Origin: Betaproteobacteria bacterium
GTDB taxonomy: Bacteria; Pseudomonadota; Gammaproteobacteria; Burkholderiales; Methylophilaceae
Reading direction: 5' to 3'
NCBI GenBank assembly: GCA_016868195.1
Contig: VGHQ01000001.1
Span: 233,222 to 297,221 of the forward strand
DNA length: 64,000 nt
Of this stretch, positions 33,873 to 46,135 are shown piece after piece. Each line of letters opens with the position of its first letter. The first letter of the stretch is position 1. A program made the translations under genes and the position numbers. Below the pieces are notes generated by a model, which made no database searches, was not told the DNA's origin, and worked only from the letters and a program-made list of their open reading frames with translations.

Positions 33873-34502
33873 TTATTTTGAATAGAGCTCAACAACGAGT
33901 GATTCATTGATTGTTGCAGGTAAATCATCACGCAATGGTTTATTTTTGAATGTACCTTTAAGGCCCTTTACGTCAACCTCAATCCATTCTGGAAAACCTC
34001 TTTGTTCTGCGGCCTCAATCGAACCTTTAATTCTTAATTGTTGCTTAGATGCTTCTGCAACTGAGAGTATATCGCCTGGCTTTACTTGATAAGAAGGGAT
34101 ATTTACTCTTTGACCATTTACTAAAAGACTATTGTGTCTTACGATTTGTCTAGCTTCTGTGCGGGAAGCACCAATGCCCATGCGATAAGCAACGTTATCT
34201 AATCTGCATTCTAAGAGTTGTAAAAGATTTTCGCCGGTAATGCCTTTTTTTCTCTCCGCTTCAGCATAGTAACTTCTAAACTGCGTCTCTAGGATTCCAT
34301 AAATTCTTCTAAGCTTTTGTTTTTCTCTTAATTGAACACCGTAATCTGATAAACGACTCGCTCTTCTTTGTCCGTGTTGGCCAGGAGGAAAATTACGCTT
34401 TTCAATAGCGCATTTGTCAGTAAAACATTTTTCGCCTTTAAGAAAAAGTTTTTCGCCTTCTCTTCTACATTGACGACATTTAGGATCTAGATTTCTTGCC
34501 AA
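33873..34502 (-). CDS. rpsD: 30S ribosomal protein S4
   Basis: S4 sequence; [13 protein letters not shown] and S4 RNA-binding domain. Confidence 0.98.
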   Translation of the reverse strand: MARNLDPKCRQCRREGEKLFLKGEKCFTDKCAIEKRNFPPGQHGQRRASRLSDYGVQLREKQKLRRIYGILETQFRSYYAEAERKKGITGENLLQLLECRLDNVAYRMGIGASRTEARQIVRHNSLLVNGQRVNIPSYQVKPGDILSVAEASKQQLRIKGSIEAAEQRGFPEWIEVDVKGLKGTFKNKPLRDDLPATINESLVVELYSK

Positions 34503-34544
34503 AATAACTCTCCTGTTTCAATGAGCAATTCAATGCTCAACTTA

Positions 34545-34937
34545 TTAAATTCTTCTTTTCTTAGGTGGACGGCAACCATTATGTGGCACTGGCGTCACAT
34601 CTTGAATGCTTGTGATTTTAAATCCTGCAGCATTCAGAGCTCGCACTGCAGATTCTCTTCCAGGGCCTGGCCCTTTAATTTTTACTTCAAGATTTTTTAC
34701 ACCACACTCTTGAGCTGCTTTACCTGCTGCTTCAGCTGCTACCTGTGCTGCAAAAGGCGTACTTTTTCTTGAGCCTTTAAATCCAGCGCCGCCAGATGTT
34801 GCCCAAGATAATGCGTTACCTTGTCGGTCTGTAATTGTGATGATTGTGTTATTGAAAGATGCGTGAACGTGAGCAATACCTTCCGCTACGTTTTTCTTAA
34901 CTTTCTTTTTTACACGAACATTAGCTTTTGTTGCCAT
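34545..34937 (-). CDS. rpsK: 30S ribosomal protein S11
   Basis: [29 protein letters not shown]. Confidence 0.99.
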   Translation of the reverse strand: MATKANVRVKKKVKKNVAEGIAHVHASFNNTIITITDRQGNALSWATSGGAGFKGSRKSTPFAAQVAAEAAGKAAQECGVKNLEVKIKGPGPGRESAVRALNAAGFKITSIQDVTPVPHNGCRPPKKRRI

Positions 34938-34957
34938 AAATAATCCTTAAACCTTTT

Positions 34958-35320
34958 TTATTTAGCCTGTTTAATTGCTTTAACAGGGCCTTTTCTTGTT
35001 CTTGCATTCGTTTTAGTTCTCTGACCCCTCACTGGAAGACCTCTTCTGTGTCTTACACCTCGATAACAACCAAGATCCATTAATCGTTTTATGTTCATTG
35101 TGACTTCTCTTCGCAAGTCACCTTCAACTTTAATTTTCGCTACTTGATCACGAAGCTTTTCTACATCAGTATCATTCAAATCTTTCAATTTAGCAGTCGC
35201 AATGATTCCCGCCGCAACACAGATTTTCTTTGCGGTATTTCTTCCAATGCCATAAATTGCTGTTAAAGCAATTTCTGCATGTTGATGATCGGGTACATTT
35301 ACCCCAGCAATACGAGCCAT
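34958..35320 (-). CDS. rpsM: 30S ribosomal protein S13
   Basis: [26 protein letters not shown]. Confidence 0.99.
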   Translation of the reverse strand: MARIAGVNVPDHQHAEIALTAIYGIGRNTAKKICVAAGIIATAKLKDLNDTDVEKLRDQVAKIKVEGDLRREVTMNIKRLMDLGCYRGVRHRRGLPVRGQRTKTNARTRKGPVKAIKQAK

Positions 35321-35363
35321 AACTTACTCCAAAAAAAATGGCAAATTAAATAAAAAGCCTTAT

Positions 35364-35392
35364 ATTTTAACAGGTTGTTGAACTTTTAACAA
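35364..35392 (-). promoter_or_regulatory. putative sigma70 promoter upstream of rpsM (alpha operon)
   Basis: Minus strand TTGTTA-17-TAAAAT in the 86-nt rpmJ-rpsM gap. Confidence 0.5.
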
Positions 35393-35406
35393 TTCACAAC
35401 CTACCC

Positions 35407-35520
35407 TTATCCTTGTCGTTGCTTATGTCGAGGATCTGAGCAAATTACTCTCACAACACCTCTTCGTCTAACAACTTTACAGTTTCGGCATAATGTTTTT
35501 ACGGATGCACGAACTCTCAT
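35407..35520 (-). CDS. rpmJ: 50S ribosomal protein L36 (37 aa, not in ORF track)
   Basis: Hand translation [37 protein letters not shown]. Confidence 0.97.
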   Translation of the reverse strand: MRVRASVKTLCRNCKVVRRRGVVRVICSDPRHKQRQG

Positions 35521-35552
35521 TTTTATACCTCTTAAATTTTCATTAATATTAC

Positions 35553-35771
35553 TTATTTAACCCTGAACGTAATTCTTGCTCTGGTTAAATCATAAGGCGT
35601 CATTTCAACAGTCACCTTATCTCCCGGAAGAATACGAATATAATTCATACGCATTTTTCCTGAAATATAACCTAATACAACATGGTCATTTTCCAATTTA
35701 ACTCTAAAAGTTGCATTTGGAAGATTTTCTATAATCTCCCCTTGCATCTCAATTGTGTCTTCTTTGGCCAT
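35553..35771 (-). CDS. infA: translation initiation factor IF-1
   Basis: [28 protein letters not shown]. Confidence 0.98.
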   Translation of the reverse strand: MAKEDTIEMQGEIIENLPNATFRVKLENDHVVLGYISGKMRMNYIRILPGDKVTVEMTPYDLTRARITFRVK

Positions 35772-35781
35772 TGATTAAAGG

Positions 35782-37104
35782 TTATCTAAGCGCATTTGCG
35801 CCACCTTTAAAGTTAGCTTTTTTAAGCAATCCCTCATACTGATATGACATCAGATGAGATTGAACCTGGGTCATAAAATCCATCGTTACCACCACAATAA
35901 TTAATAACGATGTACCTCCAAAATAAAAAGGAACATTAAACTTAAGTATTAAAAACTCTGGCAATAAACACACGAGCGTTATGTACACAGCGCCTACTAA
36001 AGTTAATCTACCCATTATTTGGTCGATATACTTTGCGGTTTGTTCTCCCGGTCTAATCCCAGGAACAAACGCACCACCTTTTTTCAAGTTATCTGCCGTT
36101 TCCTTTGGATTAAAAACCAAAGCTGTATAAAAAAAGCAGAAAAACACTATCGCTACCGCGAATAGAAAAATATAAATAGGTTGTCCTGGTGAAATCGCAG
36201 CGCCAATGTCCTTAAGCCACAACATTTTTTCACTAGACCCAAACCATCCAGCCAAAGTCGCTGGAAACAAAATAATACTTGATGCAAAAATAGGTGGTAT
36301 TACACCCGCCATATTCAATTTCAAAGGCAAATGAGAGGTTTGACCTCCATATAACTTATTGCCAACTTGTCTTTTTGCATAGTTAACAGTAATTTTTCTC
36401 TGGCCTCTTTCAACAAAAACAACCAACGCTGTTACTAAAATAGTTGCAGCAAACAAAAAGAAAACTAAGGGAATTGAAAATGCCCCCGTTCTAGCTAACT
36501 CAAGCGTGCTTCCCAAAGCACTTGGCAATCCAGCCACAATGCCTGAAAAAATAACGATTGAGATTCCATTACCAATACCTCTTTCAGTAATTTGCTCACC
36601 CAACCACATCAGGAACATTGTTCCACTTACTAAAGTTACAACTGTTGTGAGTCTAAAAGCTAACCCAGGATCGAGTACTAATCCTGGTTGAGACTCTAGC
36701 GCAATTGAGATACCAAGCGCCTGAAATGCGGCCAGAATAACCGTGCCGTATCTCGTATATTTTGTTATCAACCTTCTGCCTACTTCGCCCTCTTTTTTTA
36801 ATTGCTCAAGCTGAGGCGATACTACGCTTAATAACTGCATGATGATCGATGCTGAAATATAAGGCATGATCCCTAATGCAAATAACGTAAATCTTTTTAA
36901 TGCGCCTCCAGAGAACATGTTAAACATGCCCAAGATGCCGCCACTTTGTGAGTCAAATAATTTTTTAAGCACAAGTGGATCAATTCCAGGTACTGGAATA
37001 TGAGCACCAAGTCTATACACAACAATGGCACCCAAAACAAACAATATGCGACCTTTTAATTCGCCTGTCTTACTAAAAGCACCTAATAGATTATCTTGAG
37101 CCAA
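35782..37104 (-). CDS. secY: protein translocase subunit SecY
   Basis: [25 protein letters not shown]; multi-spanning. Confidence 0.99.
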   Translation of the reverse strand: MAQDNLLGAFSKTGELKGRILFVLGAIVVYRLGAHIPVPGIDPLVLKKLFDSQSGGILGMFNMFSGGALKRFTLFALGIMPYISASIIMQLLSVVSPQLEQLKKEGEVGRRLITKYTRYGTVILAAFQALGISIALESQPGLVLDPGLAFRLTTVVTLVSGTMFLMWLGEQITERGIGNGISIVIFSGIVAGLPSALGSTLELARTGAFSIPLVFFLFAATILVTALVVFVERGQRKITVNYAKRQVGNKLYGGQTSHLPLKLNMAGVIPPIFASSIILFPATLAGWFGSSEKMLWLKDIGAAISPGQPIYIFLFAVAIVFFCFFYTALVFNPKETADNLKKGGAFVPGIRPGEQTAKYIDQIMGRLTLVGAVYITLVCLLPEFLILKFNVPFYFGGTSLLIIVVVTMDFMTQVQSHLMSYQYEGLLKKANFKGGANALR

Positions 37105-37114
37105 AATTAGATTC

Positions 37115-37552
37115 TCAAACTTCTACTACTTTTCCGCCTGCCGCTTCAATTGCTGCACGAGCGCCCTTAGTTAGTAATAAACCTTGGATTGTTAATTTTC
37201 TTTTTACTTCACCAGACAAATAAACTTTTGCTGTTTTTGCATTATCAGAAATTAATTTAGCCGACTTTAAAACGAGTAAATCGATATTATCTGACTCAAC
37301 TAAATTGAGTTCATTTGTTCTAACGCGTGCAGTTAGTTTTTGCGTGAGTGATTTAAATCCGCGTTTTGGAAGGCGTCTTTGAATAGGCATTTGACCACCT
37401 TCAAAACCAACCTTATGGAATCCACCAGCTCTAGATTTTTGACCTTTGTGGCCACGTCCAGCTGTTTTTCCAAGACCAGAACCAATACCTCGGCCAACGC
37501 GTCTTGCTACTTTTTTAGAACCAACTGCTGGTTTTAATGTATTTAGTTTCAT
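37115..37552 (-). CDS. rplO: 50S ribosomal protein L15
   Basis: [27 protein letters not shown]. Confidence 0.98.
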   Translation of the reverse strand: MKLNTLKPAVGSKKVARRVGRGIGSGLGKTAGRGHKGQKSRAGGFHKVGFEGGQMPIQRRLPKRGFKSLTQKLTARVRTNELNLVESDNIDLLVLKSAKLISDNAKTAKVYLSGEVKRKLTIQGLLLTKGARAAIEAAGGKVVEV

Positions 37553-37561
37553 AATTTCTCT

Positions 37562-37765
37562 TTATATCTTTTCGACTTTAAGTAAATAATTCACTGCATT
37601 GATCATGCCTCGGATCGCAGGAGTGTCTTGCAATTCAACCGTATGATGTAATCTTCTAAGGCCTAACCCTTTGACCGTTGCGCGGTGAGGTTCAGTTCTA
37701 CCAATTAAACTTTTAATTAATGTAACTTTTAAACCAGCTGTGATTTCTTTTTTTGTTTTTGCCAT
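37562..37765 (-). CDS. rpmD: 50S ribosomal protein L30
   Basis: L30 sequence and operon position. Confidence 0.97.
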   Translation of the reverse strand: MAKTKKEITAGLKVTLIKSLIGRTEPHRATVKGLGLRRLHHTVELQDTPAIRGMINAVNYLLKVEKI

Positions 37766-37769
37766 TTGA

Positions 37770-38282
37770 TTAGCCTCTAATTTCTTCTACTGATTTACCA
37801 CGTTTGGCAGCAATTTCAGCAGGCGTATTCATTGACTCAAGTCCATTTAATGTTGCTCTTACAACGTTGTATGGATTAGTTGAGCCTATACATTTTGCTA
37901 AAACGTTTGTAATACCCATCACTTCGAAAATCGCTCTCATCGCTCCACCAGCAATGATGCCAGTGCCTTCTGAAGCCGGTTGAATGAATACTTTTGCAGC
38001 GCCATGCTCACCCATCACTGCATGTTGCAAAGTACCATTGTTTAGTTTTACTTTAAGCATGCCTCTTCTAGCTTCATCCATTGCTTTTTGAACAGCTACA
38101 GGCACTTCTCTTGCTTTACCTTTACCCATACCAACTGAACCGTCTCCATCACCTACAACAGTTAACGCAGCAAAGCTCATGATTCGACCGCCTTTAACTA
38201 CTTTAGTAACGCGGTTTACAGCGATCATTTTTTCTCTTAAACCGTCTGTTTGCGTTTGTTGATTTTCTAAATCTTTTGCCAT
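37770..38282 (-). CDS. rpsE: 30S ribosomal protein S5
   Basis: [24 protein letters not shown]; start trimmed to MAKDLENQ at 38282 to avoid rplR overlap. Confidence 0.95.
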   Translation of the reverse strand: MAKDLENQQTQTDGLREKMIAVNRVTKVVKGGRIMSFAALTVVGDGDGSVGMGKGKAREVPVAVQKAMDEARRGMLKVKLNNGTLQHAVMGEHGAAKVFIQPASEGTGIIAGGAMRAIFEVMGITNVLAKCIGSTNPYNVVRATLNGLESMNTPAEIAAKRGKSVEEIRG

Positions 38283-38307
38283 GTTTTGACCTATATAAAT
38301 TGTTGGG

Positions 38308-38661
38308 TTAGAAAGACAAGCCGTTTTCTCTAGCAGCATCTGCTAGAGCTTTAACTCTGCCGTGATAGCGATAACCTGATCTATCAAATGCCACATTTGT
38401 AATACCGATTTTTTTTGCTTTCTCAGCAATGCGTTTGCCAATTTGAGCTGCTGCCTCAATATTGCCGCCATTTTTTAAAGTTTTTTTAACATCTGCTTCA
38501 AGAGATGAAGCGCTTGCTAAAACTTTATTCTCGCCAGCACTTATGATTTGTGCGTAGATGTTTGTGTTCGTTCTATGAACACTTAATCTTGTCACTTGAA
38601 GCTCAGCAATTTTTGCTCTTGTCTTTTTGGCGCGACGTAAACGGGGGTTCGTATTATACAT
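38308..38661 (-). CDS. rplR: 50S ribosomal protein L18
   Basis: L18 sequence, [21 protein letters not shown]. Confidence 0.98.
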   Translation of the reverse strand: MYNTNPRLRRAKKTRAKIAELQVTRLSVHRTNTNIYAQIISAGENKVLASASSLEADVKKTLKNGGNIEAAAQIGKRIAEKAKKIGITNVAFDRSGYRYHGRVKALADAARENGLSF

Positions 38662-38671
38662 ATCTCAACCT

Positions 38672-39205
38672 TTATTTTTTCTTAGTTTCTTTGATAATAA
38701 CGTTCTCATCTGAATAGCGAACGCCTTTACCTTTGTATGGCTCTGGTGGTCGATATGCTCTAATTTGAGCAGCAACCTGACCTATTAATTGCTTATCAGA
38801 ACCTTTTAAAATAATTTCAGTTTGACTTGGTGTTTCAACTTTAATGCCTTCAGGCATTTTGTAATTTACTGGATGTGAAAAACCTAAATCAAGATTAAGG
38901 TTTGCACCTTGCGCTTGAGCTTTATATCCAACACCAATTAAAGTTAATTTTCTTACGAATCCTTCAGAAACACCTTTCATCATGTTTGCAACAAGAGCTC
39001 GCATAGTTCCTGCCATTGCATTTGCTTGCTGAGACTCGTCAGCTGCTGTAAATGTAATTGCTTGACCATCGTTATTTAATTTAACGTTAGGTGTAATGAA
39101 CTGATTTAATTTACCCATTGGTCCACTAATTGAAATATTCAAATCAGTAATTGAAACCTCTACTTTAGGAGGGATCGTTACGGGTGCGTTAGCTATACGT
39201 GACAT
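38672..39205 (-). CDS. rplF: 50S ribosomal protein L6
   Basis: L6 sequence, [16 protein letters not shown]. Confidence 0.98.
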   Translation of the reverse strand: MSRIANAPVTIPPKVEVSITDLNISISGPMGKLNQFITPNVKLNNDGQAITFTAADESQQANAMAGTMRALVANMMKGVSEGFVRKLTLIGVGYKAQAQGANLNLDLGFSHPVNYKMPEGIKVETPSQTEIILKGSDKQLIGQVAAQIRAYRPPEPYKGKGVRYSDENVIIKETKKK

Positions 39206-39216
39206 ACATTATCTCC

Positions 39217-39612
39217 TTAAGCCACATAGCAAAGCACTTCGCCGCCAATACCCGCAGCTTTTGCTTTTCTATCTGTCATAACTCCCTTAGATGTCGACAC
39301 GATTGCAACACCAAGACCATTCATTACTTCTGGAATACTCTCACTTGCCTTGTAAACACGTAAACCTGGTTTACTTATTCTTTCAATTTTTTCAATAACA
39401 GGTCTGCCGGCATAATATTTCAATTCAATATTTAATACTGACTTGCCTTGAACTTCGTGTTCAGCATAATTCTCAATATAGCCTTCATCTTTTAAAACAT
39501 TTGCGATAGCTTTTTTTAGTTTAGATGCAGGCATGGTGATAGATACTTTATTCGTACCTTGACCATTCCTAATTCTGGTTAGCATATCGGCAACTGGATC
39601 GCTCATACTCAT
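39217..39612 (-). CDS. rpsH: 30S ribosomal protein S8
   Basis: [33 protein letters not shown]. Confidence 0.98.
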   Translation of the reverse strand: MSMSDPVADMLTRIRNGQGTNKVSITMPASKLKKAIANVLKDEGYIENYAEHEVQGKSVLNIELKYYAGRPVIEKIERISKPGLRVYKASESIPEVMNGLGVAIVSTSKGVMTDRKAKAAGIGGEVLCYVA

Positions 39613-39627
39613 ATTATTTTTCTCCTA

Positions 39628-39933
39628 TTACCAACTTGCTTTAATCACGCCAGGCACTTCGCCTCGCATCATTAAATCTCTTAATTTACTTCGACCAATC
39701 CCGAACTTGCTGTAGACGCCTCTTGGACGACCTGTTAGAGAACAACGATTTCTTAATCTAACTGGACTTGAATTGCGGGGTAAACTTTGTAATTTCTGTC
39801 TCGCTTCTTGTTTTTGTTCTGAAGATGCGTTGATATCAGAAATAATTTCATTTAAAGCAGCGCGCTTGGCTTTAAATTTCTCAACCATATTGCGTCGTTT
39901 TAATTCGCGTTCTGTCATGCACATTTTAGCCAT
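39628..39933 (-). CDS. rpsN: 30S ribosomal protein S14
   Basis: [27 protein letters not shown]. Confidence 0.97.
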   Translation of the reverse strand: MAKMCMTERELKRRNMVEKFKAKRAALNEIISDINASSEQKQEARQKLQSLPRNSSPVRLRNRCSLTGRPRGVYSKFGIGRSKLRDLMMRGEVPGVIKASW

Positions 39934-39942
39934 AGTCTAAAC

Positions 39943-40482
39943 CTAGTTTCTAAATGGAAAACTGAACGCAGATAACAATGCTTTTGCTTCTTCGTCAGTT
40001 TTTGCTGTCGTTGTAATTGTGATATTCATCCCTCTTAATGCATCGATTTTGTCGTATTCAATTTCAGGAAAAATAATCTGCTCTTTAACACCCATGTTGT
40101 AATTTCCGCGACCATCAAATGATCTGGCAGAAATACCTCTAAAGTCTCTAATTCGAGGAATAGCGATTGTGACGAGTCGGTCTAAGAATTCATACATGCG
40201 ATCTCTTCGAAGAGTCACCTTGCAACCTACTGGATAATCATCACGAATCTTAAATGCTGCCACTGATTTTTTAGCTTTTGTAACAATAGCTTTTTGACCA
40301 GCAATTTTTTCCATGTCACCTACAGCGTGCTCCATGATTTTCTTGTCAGCTACTGCTTCACCTACACCCATATTCAAAGTAATTTTTTCAATTCTGGGCA
40401 CTTGCATTGGTGATGTATAACCAAATTGTTCAGTCATTTTTTTAATGACCTCTGTTTTATAAAATTCTTTTAATCGAGCCAT
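39943..40482 (-). CDS. rplE: 50S ribosomal protein L5
   Basis: [39 protein letters not shown]. Confidence 0.99.
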   Translation of the reverse strand: MARLKEFYKTEVIKKMTEQFGYTSPMQVPRIEKITLNMGVGEAVADKKIMEHAVGDMEKIAGQKAIVTKAKKSVAAFKIRDDYPVGCKVTLRRDRMYEFLDRLVTIAIPRIRDFRGISARSFDGRGNYNMGVKEQIIFPEIEYDKIDALRGMNITITTTAKTDEEAKALLSAFSFPFRN

Positions 40483-40490
40483 TTCTTTTC

Positions 40491-40808
40491 CTATGCGTCA
40501 ACTGCTTCGTTGTTTGATTTGAAAACACGGATTTTCTTGCCATCGTCCAATTTTTTAATTCCGACTCTGTCAGCTTTTTGAGTCAAGCTATTAAGGAGAG
40601 CAACGTTAGAAATATTAAGTGGCATTTCTTTACTTAAAATTCCACCTTGAATATTTTTTGCTGGATTAGGTCTGGTATGTTTTTTCACCATATTTAAACC
40701 CTCAACCACAACATGGCCTGTTTTTAGTACACTTAAAACAACGCCTTGCTTACCTTTGTCTTTACCTGTATTTAAAATGACTTTGTCACCTTTACGAATC
40801 TTATTCAT
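40491..40808 (-). CDS. rplX: 50S ribosomal protein L24
   Basis: [21 protein letters not shown]. Confidence 0.98.
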   Translation of the reverse strand: MNKIRKGDKVILNTGKDKGKQGVVLSVLKTGHVVVEGLNMVKKHTRPNPAKNIQGGILSKEMPLNISNVALLNSLTQKADRVGIKKLDDGKKIRVFKSNNEAVDA

Positions 40809-40818
40809 CCGTATACTC

Positions 40819-41187
40819 CTATAAAACTTCTGGCGCTAATGAAACAATCTTCATGAACCGTTCTGTTCTCAATTCGCGAGTCACAGGTCCAAATATACGT
40901 GTTCCAATAGGTTCAAACTTACTGTTTAAAAGAACGGCTGCATTTGCATCAAATTTAATTAAAGAACCATCAGGTCTTCTAACGCCTTTTGCTGTTCTCA
41001 CAACAACTGCACTATAAACCTCTCCCTTTTTTACTCTTCCTCTAGGGGCTGCATCTTTAATACTTACTTTGATAATGTCACCAATACTTGCATAACGTCG
41101 TTTTGAGCCGCCCAATACCTTAATACACATTACTGAACGTGCGCCAGTATTGTCAGCAACTTCTAATCTTGACTGCATTTGAATCAT
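40819..41187 (-). CDS. rplN: 50S ribosomal protein L14
   Basis: [27 protein letters not shown]. Confidence 0.99.
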   Translation of the reverse strand: MIQMQSRLEVADNTGARSVMCIKVLGGSKRRYASIGDIIKVSIKDAAPRGRVKKGEVYSAVVVRTAKGVRRPDGSLIKFDANAAVLLNSKFEPIGTRIFGPVTRELRTERFMKIVSLAPEVL

Positions 41188-41262
41188 GAATTTATCTCCA
41201 ACTTAATCCGTTATTACTAAAGCCAGCTTTTAAATTAGCCGATATACTACGGTCAGTATTGG

Positions 41263-41297
41263 GGGGTTAGCTTATAAACTTATCGTTTATGAACCCC
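41263..41297 (-). other. stem-loop in rplN (spc operon) 5' leader
   Basis: GGGGTT/AACCCC plus ATAAAC/GTTTAT pairings around a 5-nt loop. Confidence 0.65.
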
Positions 41298-41310
41298 AAA
41301 AAAGTCTCGC

Positions 41311-41339
41311 ATTATATGCTATTTACTTCTTAATCTCAA
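41311..41339 (-). promoter_or_regulatory. sigma70 promoter of spc operon
   Basis: Minus strand TTGAGA-17-TATAAT in 162-nt rpsQ-rplN gap. Confidence 0.8.
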
Positions 41340-41349
41340 CTTCTTAAAA

Positions 41350-41616
41350 CTAAACTTGAACTGCCTTTGTAACTATTTTACTAACGACCCATGTCTTAGT
41401 TTTTGAAATAGGACGATTTTCTGTAATAACAACCAAATCACCTTCCTTGCTTTCATTTTTTTCATCATGAGCATGAAATTTATTCGACTTAACAATCACT
41501 TTGCCAATCAAAGGATGTTTTACTTTTCTTTCAACCAATACAGTTACTGTTTTGTCCATTTTGTCGCTTACAACTCTGCCCGTAAAGGTTCTAACAACTT
41601 TTTTTGTATCAGTCAT
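41350..41616 (-). CDS. rpsQ: 30S ribosomal protein S17
   Basis: [29 protein letters not shown]. Confidence 0.98.
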   Translation of the reverse strand: MTDTKKVVRTFTGRVVSDKMDKTVTVLVERKVKHPLIGKVIVKSNKFHAHDEKNESKEGDLVVITENRPISKTKTWVVSKIVTKAVQV

Positions 41617-41618
41617 AT

Positions 41619-41813
41619 TTAGGCCTGTTTAACTTTCTCGCCAAGAACTATTTTAACTCTTGCGATATCACGTTTAATTTTCGCAATCTGATCAACTTTG
41701 TTTAATTGTTGAGTTGCCAATTGCATTTTCAATGAGAACTGAGCTCTTCTTAACTCTAATAACTCGGTACCTAATTCTTCGGTTGTCTTTTTTCTTAAAT
41801 CAGCTGTTTTCAT
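41619..41813 (-). CDS. rpmC: 50S ribosomal protein L29
   Basis: [37 protein letters not shown]; start trimmed from ORF track. Confidence 0.95.
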   Translation of the reverse strand: MKTADLRKKTTEELGTELLELRRAQFSLKMQLATQQLNKVDQIAKIKRDIARVKIVLGEKVKQA

Positions 41814-41814
41814 A

Positions 41815-42231
41815 TTAGCCTCCGATATGACGAGTAATAAAGGTTGTTTCAATTGGAAGCTTAGCTGCTGCTAATTTAAATGCTTCTCTCGCTAATGCTT
41901 CAGTTACTCCGTCCATTTCATATAACATTTTTCCTGGCTGGATCTGAGCTACGTAATACTCTGTACTACCTTTACCGTTACCCATACGAACTTCAGCAGG
42001 TTTTTTTGATATTGGTTGATCTGGGAAAATACGAATCCATACACGGCCACCACGTTTAATGTGACGTGTCATCACTCGACGTGCAGCTTCAATTTGACGC
42101 GCTGTTAGACGACCACGTCCAATAGCTTTCAAACCGAAGTCCCCAAAATTTACTTTATTTCCTGTCGTCGCAATACCTTTATTTCGGCCTTTTTGCATCT
42201 TACGAAATTTTTGTCTAGCTGGTTGTAACAT
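41815..42231 (-). CDS. rplP: 50S ribosomal protein L16
   Basis: [44 protein letters not shown]. Confidence 0.99.
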   Translation of the reverse strand: MLQPARQKFRKMQKGRNKGIATTGNKVNFGDFGLKAIGRGRLTARQIEAARRVMTRHIKRGGRVWIRIFPDQPISKKPAEVRMGNGKGSTEYYVAQIQPGKMLYEMDGVTEALAREAFKLAAAKLPIETTFITRHIGG

Positions 42232-43012
42232 CTTTAGCCCTCGACTTTCTCACTTTTTTTTCTGGCTCTTGTGCCGTTGTTTCTTCTTTCTTAACTCTTG
42301 GTTTTCTTGGCTTCTTTTCTTCAGCTGTTTTTTCAATTGCTGGATTTACAGCATCTAATGATTGTGAAGCATCTTTTGAATTGTCTTCAAATAACTCGCC
42401 TTTGAAGACCCATACTTTAATACCAATAATTCCATATGTTGTTTTTGCTTCGGCAACGCCGTAGTCAATGTCAGCTCTCAGTGTATGAAGAGGTACTCTG
42501 CCTTCTCTATACCATTCTGTTCTTGCAATTTCGATACCATTTAAGCGGCCAGAACTCATAATCTTAATACCTTGAGCACCAAGTCTCATCGCGTTTTGCA
42601 TTGCTCTTTTCATTGCACGTCTAAACATCACACGCTTTTCTAATTGTTGGGCAATACTTTGTGCAATAAGGGTAGCGTCGATTTCTGGTTTACGCACTTC
42701 TTCAATGTTCAAGTGAACTGGAACACCCATAAGCGCTTGTAAACTTGATCTTAATGTTTCAATATCTTCACCTTTTTTCCCAATTACAATGCCAGGTCTT
42801 GCTGAATAAATTGTAATCTTTGCATTTTTAGCTGGACGCTCAATAAGAATTTTACTTACTGCAGCATTTGCTAATTTCTTATTTAAAAATTCTCTAACCT
42901 TGATATCATTGTTCAACATCGCGGGGAAATTTTTACTATTAGCATACCAACGTGATGTCCAATTTTTTTGAACGCTTAAGCGGAAACCAATTGGATGAAT
43001 TTTTTGACCCAT
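42215..43012 (-). CDS. rpsC: 30S ribosomal protein S3 with Lys/Glu-rich C-terminal extension
   Basis: [24 protein letters not shown]; overlaps rplP start by 17 nt. Confidence 0.98.
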   Translation of the reverse strand: MGQKIHPIGFRLSVQKNWTSRWYANSKNFPAMLNNDIKVREFLNKKLANAAVSKILIERPAKNAKITIYSARPGIVIGKKGEDIETLRSSLQALMGVPVHLNIEEVRKPEIDATLIAQSIAQQLEKRVMFRRAMKRAMQNAMRLGAQGIKIMSSGRLNGIEIARTEWYREGRVPLHTLRADIDYGVAEAKTTYGIIGIKVWVFKGELFEDNSKDASQSLDAVNPAIEKTAEEKKPRKPRVKKEETTAQEPEKKVRKSRAKDVTTS

Positions 43013-43023
43013 ATTTTTTCTCT

Positions 43024-43359
43024 TTAATTACCGACTGTCACTTTAATGTGACAAGTTGGTTTTGTGATTTTCCCTGCACGACCTTTAGCGCGAGCACGGA
43101 TACGTTTTAAAATAATGCCTTTATCTACATAAATTGTTTTGATAAACAATTCATCTATATCAGCCCCATTATTGTGTTCAGCATTTGCAATTGCGGACTC
43201 CACAACTCGCTTAATAATTTCAGCACCTTTTTTTGGGCTGAAATTAAGAATATTGAGTGCGTAATCTACTTTTTTTCCTCTAACTAAATCAGCAACTAAT
43301 CTTGCTTTTTGAGGTGATAAACGAACGCCTTTAAGAACAGCTGAAACTTCAGTAGCCAT
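43024..43359 (-). CDS. rplV: 50S ribosomal protein L22
   Basis: [18 protein letters not shown]. Confidence 0.98.
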   Translation of the reverse strand: MATEVSAVLKGVRLSPQKARLVADLVRGKKVDYALNILNFSPKKGAEIIKRVVESAIANAEHNNGADIDELFIKTIYVDKGIILKRIRARAKGRAGKITKPTCHIKVTVGN

Positions 43360-43361
43360 TT

Positions 43362-43637
43362 TTATACCTTCGCCTTTCTGTCAGCAGCGTGACCTTTAAA
43401 GGTTCTTGTTAATGCGAATTCGCCTAATTTATGTCCAATCATATTTTCTGTAATCAATACAGGTACATGTTGTTTGCCATTATGTATTGCAATGGTAAGG
43501 CCAATGAAGTTAGGTAAGATCGTTGATCTTCTTGACCACGTTTTAATTGGTTTACGATCTCGATTACCTGAAGCAACTTCAACTTTCTTAGCCAAGTGTG
43601 CATCGATGAATGGTCCTTTTTTAACTGAACGTGCCAT
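43362..43637 (-). CDS. rpsS: 30S ribosomal protein S19
   Basis: [19 protein letters not shown]. Confidence 0.99.
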   Translation of the reverse strand: MARSVKKGPFIDAHLAKKVEVASGNRDRKPIKTWSRRSTILPNFIGLTIAIHNGKQHVPVLITENMIGHKLGEFALTRTFKGHAADRKAKV

Positions 43638-43642
43638 ATTTA

Positions 43643-44476
43643 TTACCTCTTATTCGCTGGACGACGACTGACGCGCATATTGTCAGTACGTTTATTTGTT
43701 CTTGTTCGATAGCCTTTAGTTGGAGTTCCCCAAGGGCTTACTGGATGCATACCAGCCGCAGTTTTACCTTCACCACCACCATGAGGATGATCGACAGGGT
43801 TCATAACCACACCGCGCACTGTTGGTCTAACACCTCTCCATCTCATAGCACCGGCTTTACCGATAGATCCAAGAGAGTGTTCTTCGTTACCGACTTCACC
43901 TAAAGTTGCTTTGCAATCTACATGTACTTTTCTTACTTCGCCTGAGCGAAGTCTTAACTGAGCATATGTACCTTCTCTTGCTAAAAGTTGTACAGAAGTT
44001 CCAGCAGAACGCGCCATTTGTGCGCCTTTACCAGGTTGTAATTCGATACAATGAATTGTGCTTCCAACAGGAATATTTCTTAATGGCATTGCATTACCAT
44101 TTTTAACAGGGGCTTCGGAGCCGCTAATTAATTCAGCACCGACAGCTACACCTTTAGGGGCAATGATGTATCTTCTCTCGCCATCTGCATACAAAAGAAG
44201 TGCAATATTTGCAGTTCTGTTTGGATCGTATTCAAGATGCTCTACTTTTGCAGGAATACCATCTTTATTTCGTTTGAAATCAATCATTCGATAATGTTGT
44301 TTATGGCCGCCGCCATGATGACGAATAGTAATAACGCCACGGCTATTTCTTCCGGCATGTTTATTCTTTTTTTCGAGTAAAAGTGCGAAAGGTTTGCCTT
44401 TATGTAAGTCAGGGTTAACGACCTTAACAACTGCGCGTCTTCCTGGGGAGGTTGGTTTTACTTTAACTAAAGCCAT
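43643..44476 (-). CDS. rplB: 50S ribosomal protein L2
   Basis: [19 protein letters not shown]. Confidence 0.99.
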   Translation of the reverse strand: MALVKVKPTSPGRRAVVKVVNPDLHKGKPFALLLEKKNKHAGRNSRGVITIRHHGGGHKQHYRMIDFKRNKDGIPAKVEHLEYDPNRTANIALLLYADGERRYIIAPKGVAVGAELISGSEAPVKNGNAMPLRNIPVGSTIHCIELQPGKGAQMARSAGTSVQLLAREGTYAQLRLRSGEVRKVHVDCKATLGEVGNEEHSLGSIGKAGAMRWRGVRPTVRGVVMNPVDHPHGGGEGKTAAGMHPVSPWGTPTKGYRTRTNKRTDNMRVSRRPANKR

Positions 44477-44485
44477 TTTTTATCC

Positions 44486-44797
44486 TTATTCACCGCTCGC
44501 AAAATTAATCTCTTGGCCTGGCTTAAGACTTACGTAAGCCTTTTTCCAATCATTTCTTTTACCAAATGATCGGCCTGCTCTTTTTACCTTGCCACCTAGG
44601 TTGAGTAATGTCACAGCTTTCACTTCAACTTTAAACATTAATTCAACAGCAGCTTTAATTTCTGATTTAGTCGCATCAGTTCTTACTTTGAATGCCACTT
44701 GATTATGTTTGTCAGCAACAAATGTTGCCTTTTCAGTAATTTGTGGCGCTAAAATAACTTGAATAATACGATCTTGTGTATGGACTATTTGACTCAC
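44486..44797 (-). CDS. rplW: 50S ribosomal protein L23
   Basis: L23 sequence and operon position. Confidence 0.97.
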   Translation of the reverse strand: MSQIVHTQDRIIQVILAPQITEKATFVADKHNQVAFKVRTDATKSEIKAAVELMFKVEVKAVTLLNLGGKVKRAGRSFGKRNDWKKAYVSLKPGQEINFASGE

Positions 44798-45420
44798 GCT
44801 AGCATCTCCTCAAGTTTTTTAAGTGCACCAGCCGTAGCTACTACATTTGGAAACTGAACTAAGCTTACTGGGTCAGCATATTGCGCTTCTACAACCATTA
44901 CGTTAGTTAAATTTCTTGATGATAAATATAAATTTTCATCAAAAGCATCCGTTAAAACTAAAACACCTTGTGTGTATCCCATATCTTTGATTTTATCGAC
45001 GAGTTGTTTTGTTTTTGGTGTCTCTACTTTAAATTCCTCAACAATACTTAATCGCTCCTGTCTTACTAATTCAGACAAAATAGATCTCATACCCACGCGG
45101 TATGCTTTTCGATTCATTTTGTGAGAGAAATTTTCATCAGGTGAATTTGGGAATGTTCTACCACCTCCTCGCCATATAGGGCTTGAAGTCATACCAGAAC
45201 GTGCATTACCTGTACCTTTTTGTGCGTAAGGTTTGCGAGTGCTATGTTTTACAGTGCCTCTTGTTTTTTGTGAGCGTGTTGCAACGCGTGCATTAGCTAT
45301 GTATGCCACAACTAACTGATGAACAAGAGCCTCATTGAATTCACGGCCAAATAATGCGTCAGACACTGTAACGCTTTTCTTGGCAGCTTTTCCGTTTTTA
45401 TCGAGTAATTTTAATTCCAT
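44794..45420 (-). CDS. rplD: 50S ribosomal protein L4
   Basis: [33 protein letters not shown]. Confidence 0.98.
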   Translation of the reverse strand: MELKLLDKNGKAAKKSVTVSDALFGREFNEALVHQLVVAYIANARVATRSQKTRGTVKHSTRKPYAQKGTGNARSGMTSSPIWRGGGRTFPNSPDENFSHKMNRKAYRVGMRSILSELVRQERLSIVEEFKVETPKTKQLVDKIKDMGYTQGVLVLTDAFDENLYLSSRNLTNVMVVEAQYADPVSLVQFPNVVATAGALKKLEEMLA

Positions 45421-46064
45421 TATTTGCTCACTTTCACAGCTGCACGAACTAAAACATCGCCGCCTTTAGAGCCTGGAACTGCTCCTTTAATGAGGATTAA
45501 ATTTTTTGTAGCGTCTACACGAACGATTTCTAAATTCTGTGTTGTTACTTTCACAGCACCTAAATGACCAGACATGCGCTTACCTGGGAAAACTCGGCCT
45601 GGATCTTGAGCCATACCGATTGAACCTGGAACGTTGTGTGATCTTGAGTTACCATGAGATGCGCGATTTGAGCTGAAGTGATATCTTTTAATAACACCAG
45701 CATAGCCTTTACCAATTGATGTACCTGTGACGTCAACAAGCTGGCCTTCTTTGAAGTTTTCTACTGTGATATTGGTGCCTAAAGGGAAATTTGCTACATC
45801 TTCTTCTTTGATTGCAGTTTCGTGTAATCCAGTACTTGCTGTTACACCTGCTTTAGCGTAATGACCTGTAAGTGCTTTGTCAAGCTTGGTAGCTTTTGTC
45901 TCACCATAGGCTAATTGGAGGCTAGTATAGCCATCCGAAGCGATTGTTTTGATCTGTGTCACGCGGTTAGGTAAAACTTCAAGTACTGTTACAGGAATGC
46001 TAGTGCCATCCTCTGTAAACACCCTTGTCATACCCACTTTGCGACCAATAAGCGCTAAGCTCAT
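45420..46064 (-). CDS. rplC: 50S ribosomal protein L3
   Basis: [52 protein letters not shown]. Confidence 0.99.
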   Translation of the reverse strand: MSLALIGRKVGMTRVFTEDGTSIPVTVLEVLPNRVTQIKTIASDGYTSLQLAYGETKATKLDKALTGHYAKAGVTASTGLHETAIKEEDVANFPLGTNITVENFKEGQLVDVTGTSIGKGYAGVIKRYHFSSNRASHGNSRSHNVPGSIGMAQDPGRVFPGKRMSGHLGAVKVTTQNLEIVRVDATKNLILIKGAVPGSKGGDVLVRAAVKVSK

Positions 46065-46135
46065 GATCGTATCCTTAAATTATTATTGTTAAACGAAACC
46101 GATTACAATTGACCGATTTCTACAAAGAGCGCGAA

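Noticed and set aside
43631-43903. ORFs antisense to rplB and rpsS
   Set aside because: Fully covered by essential ribosomal genes; no RBS or plausible protein features.
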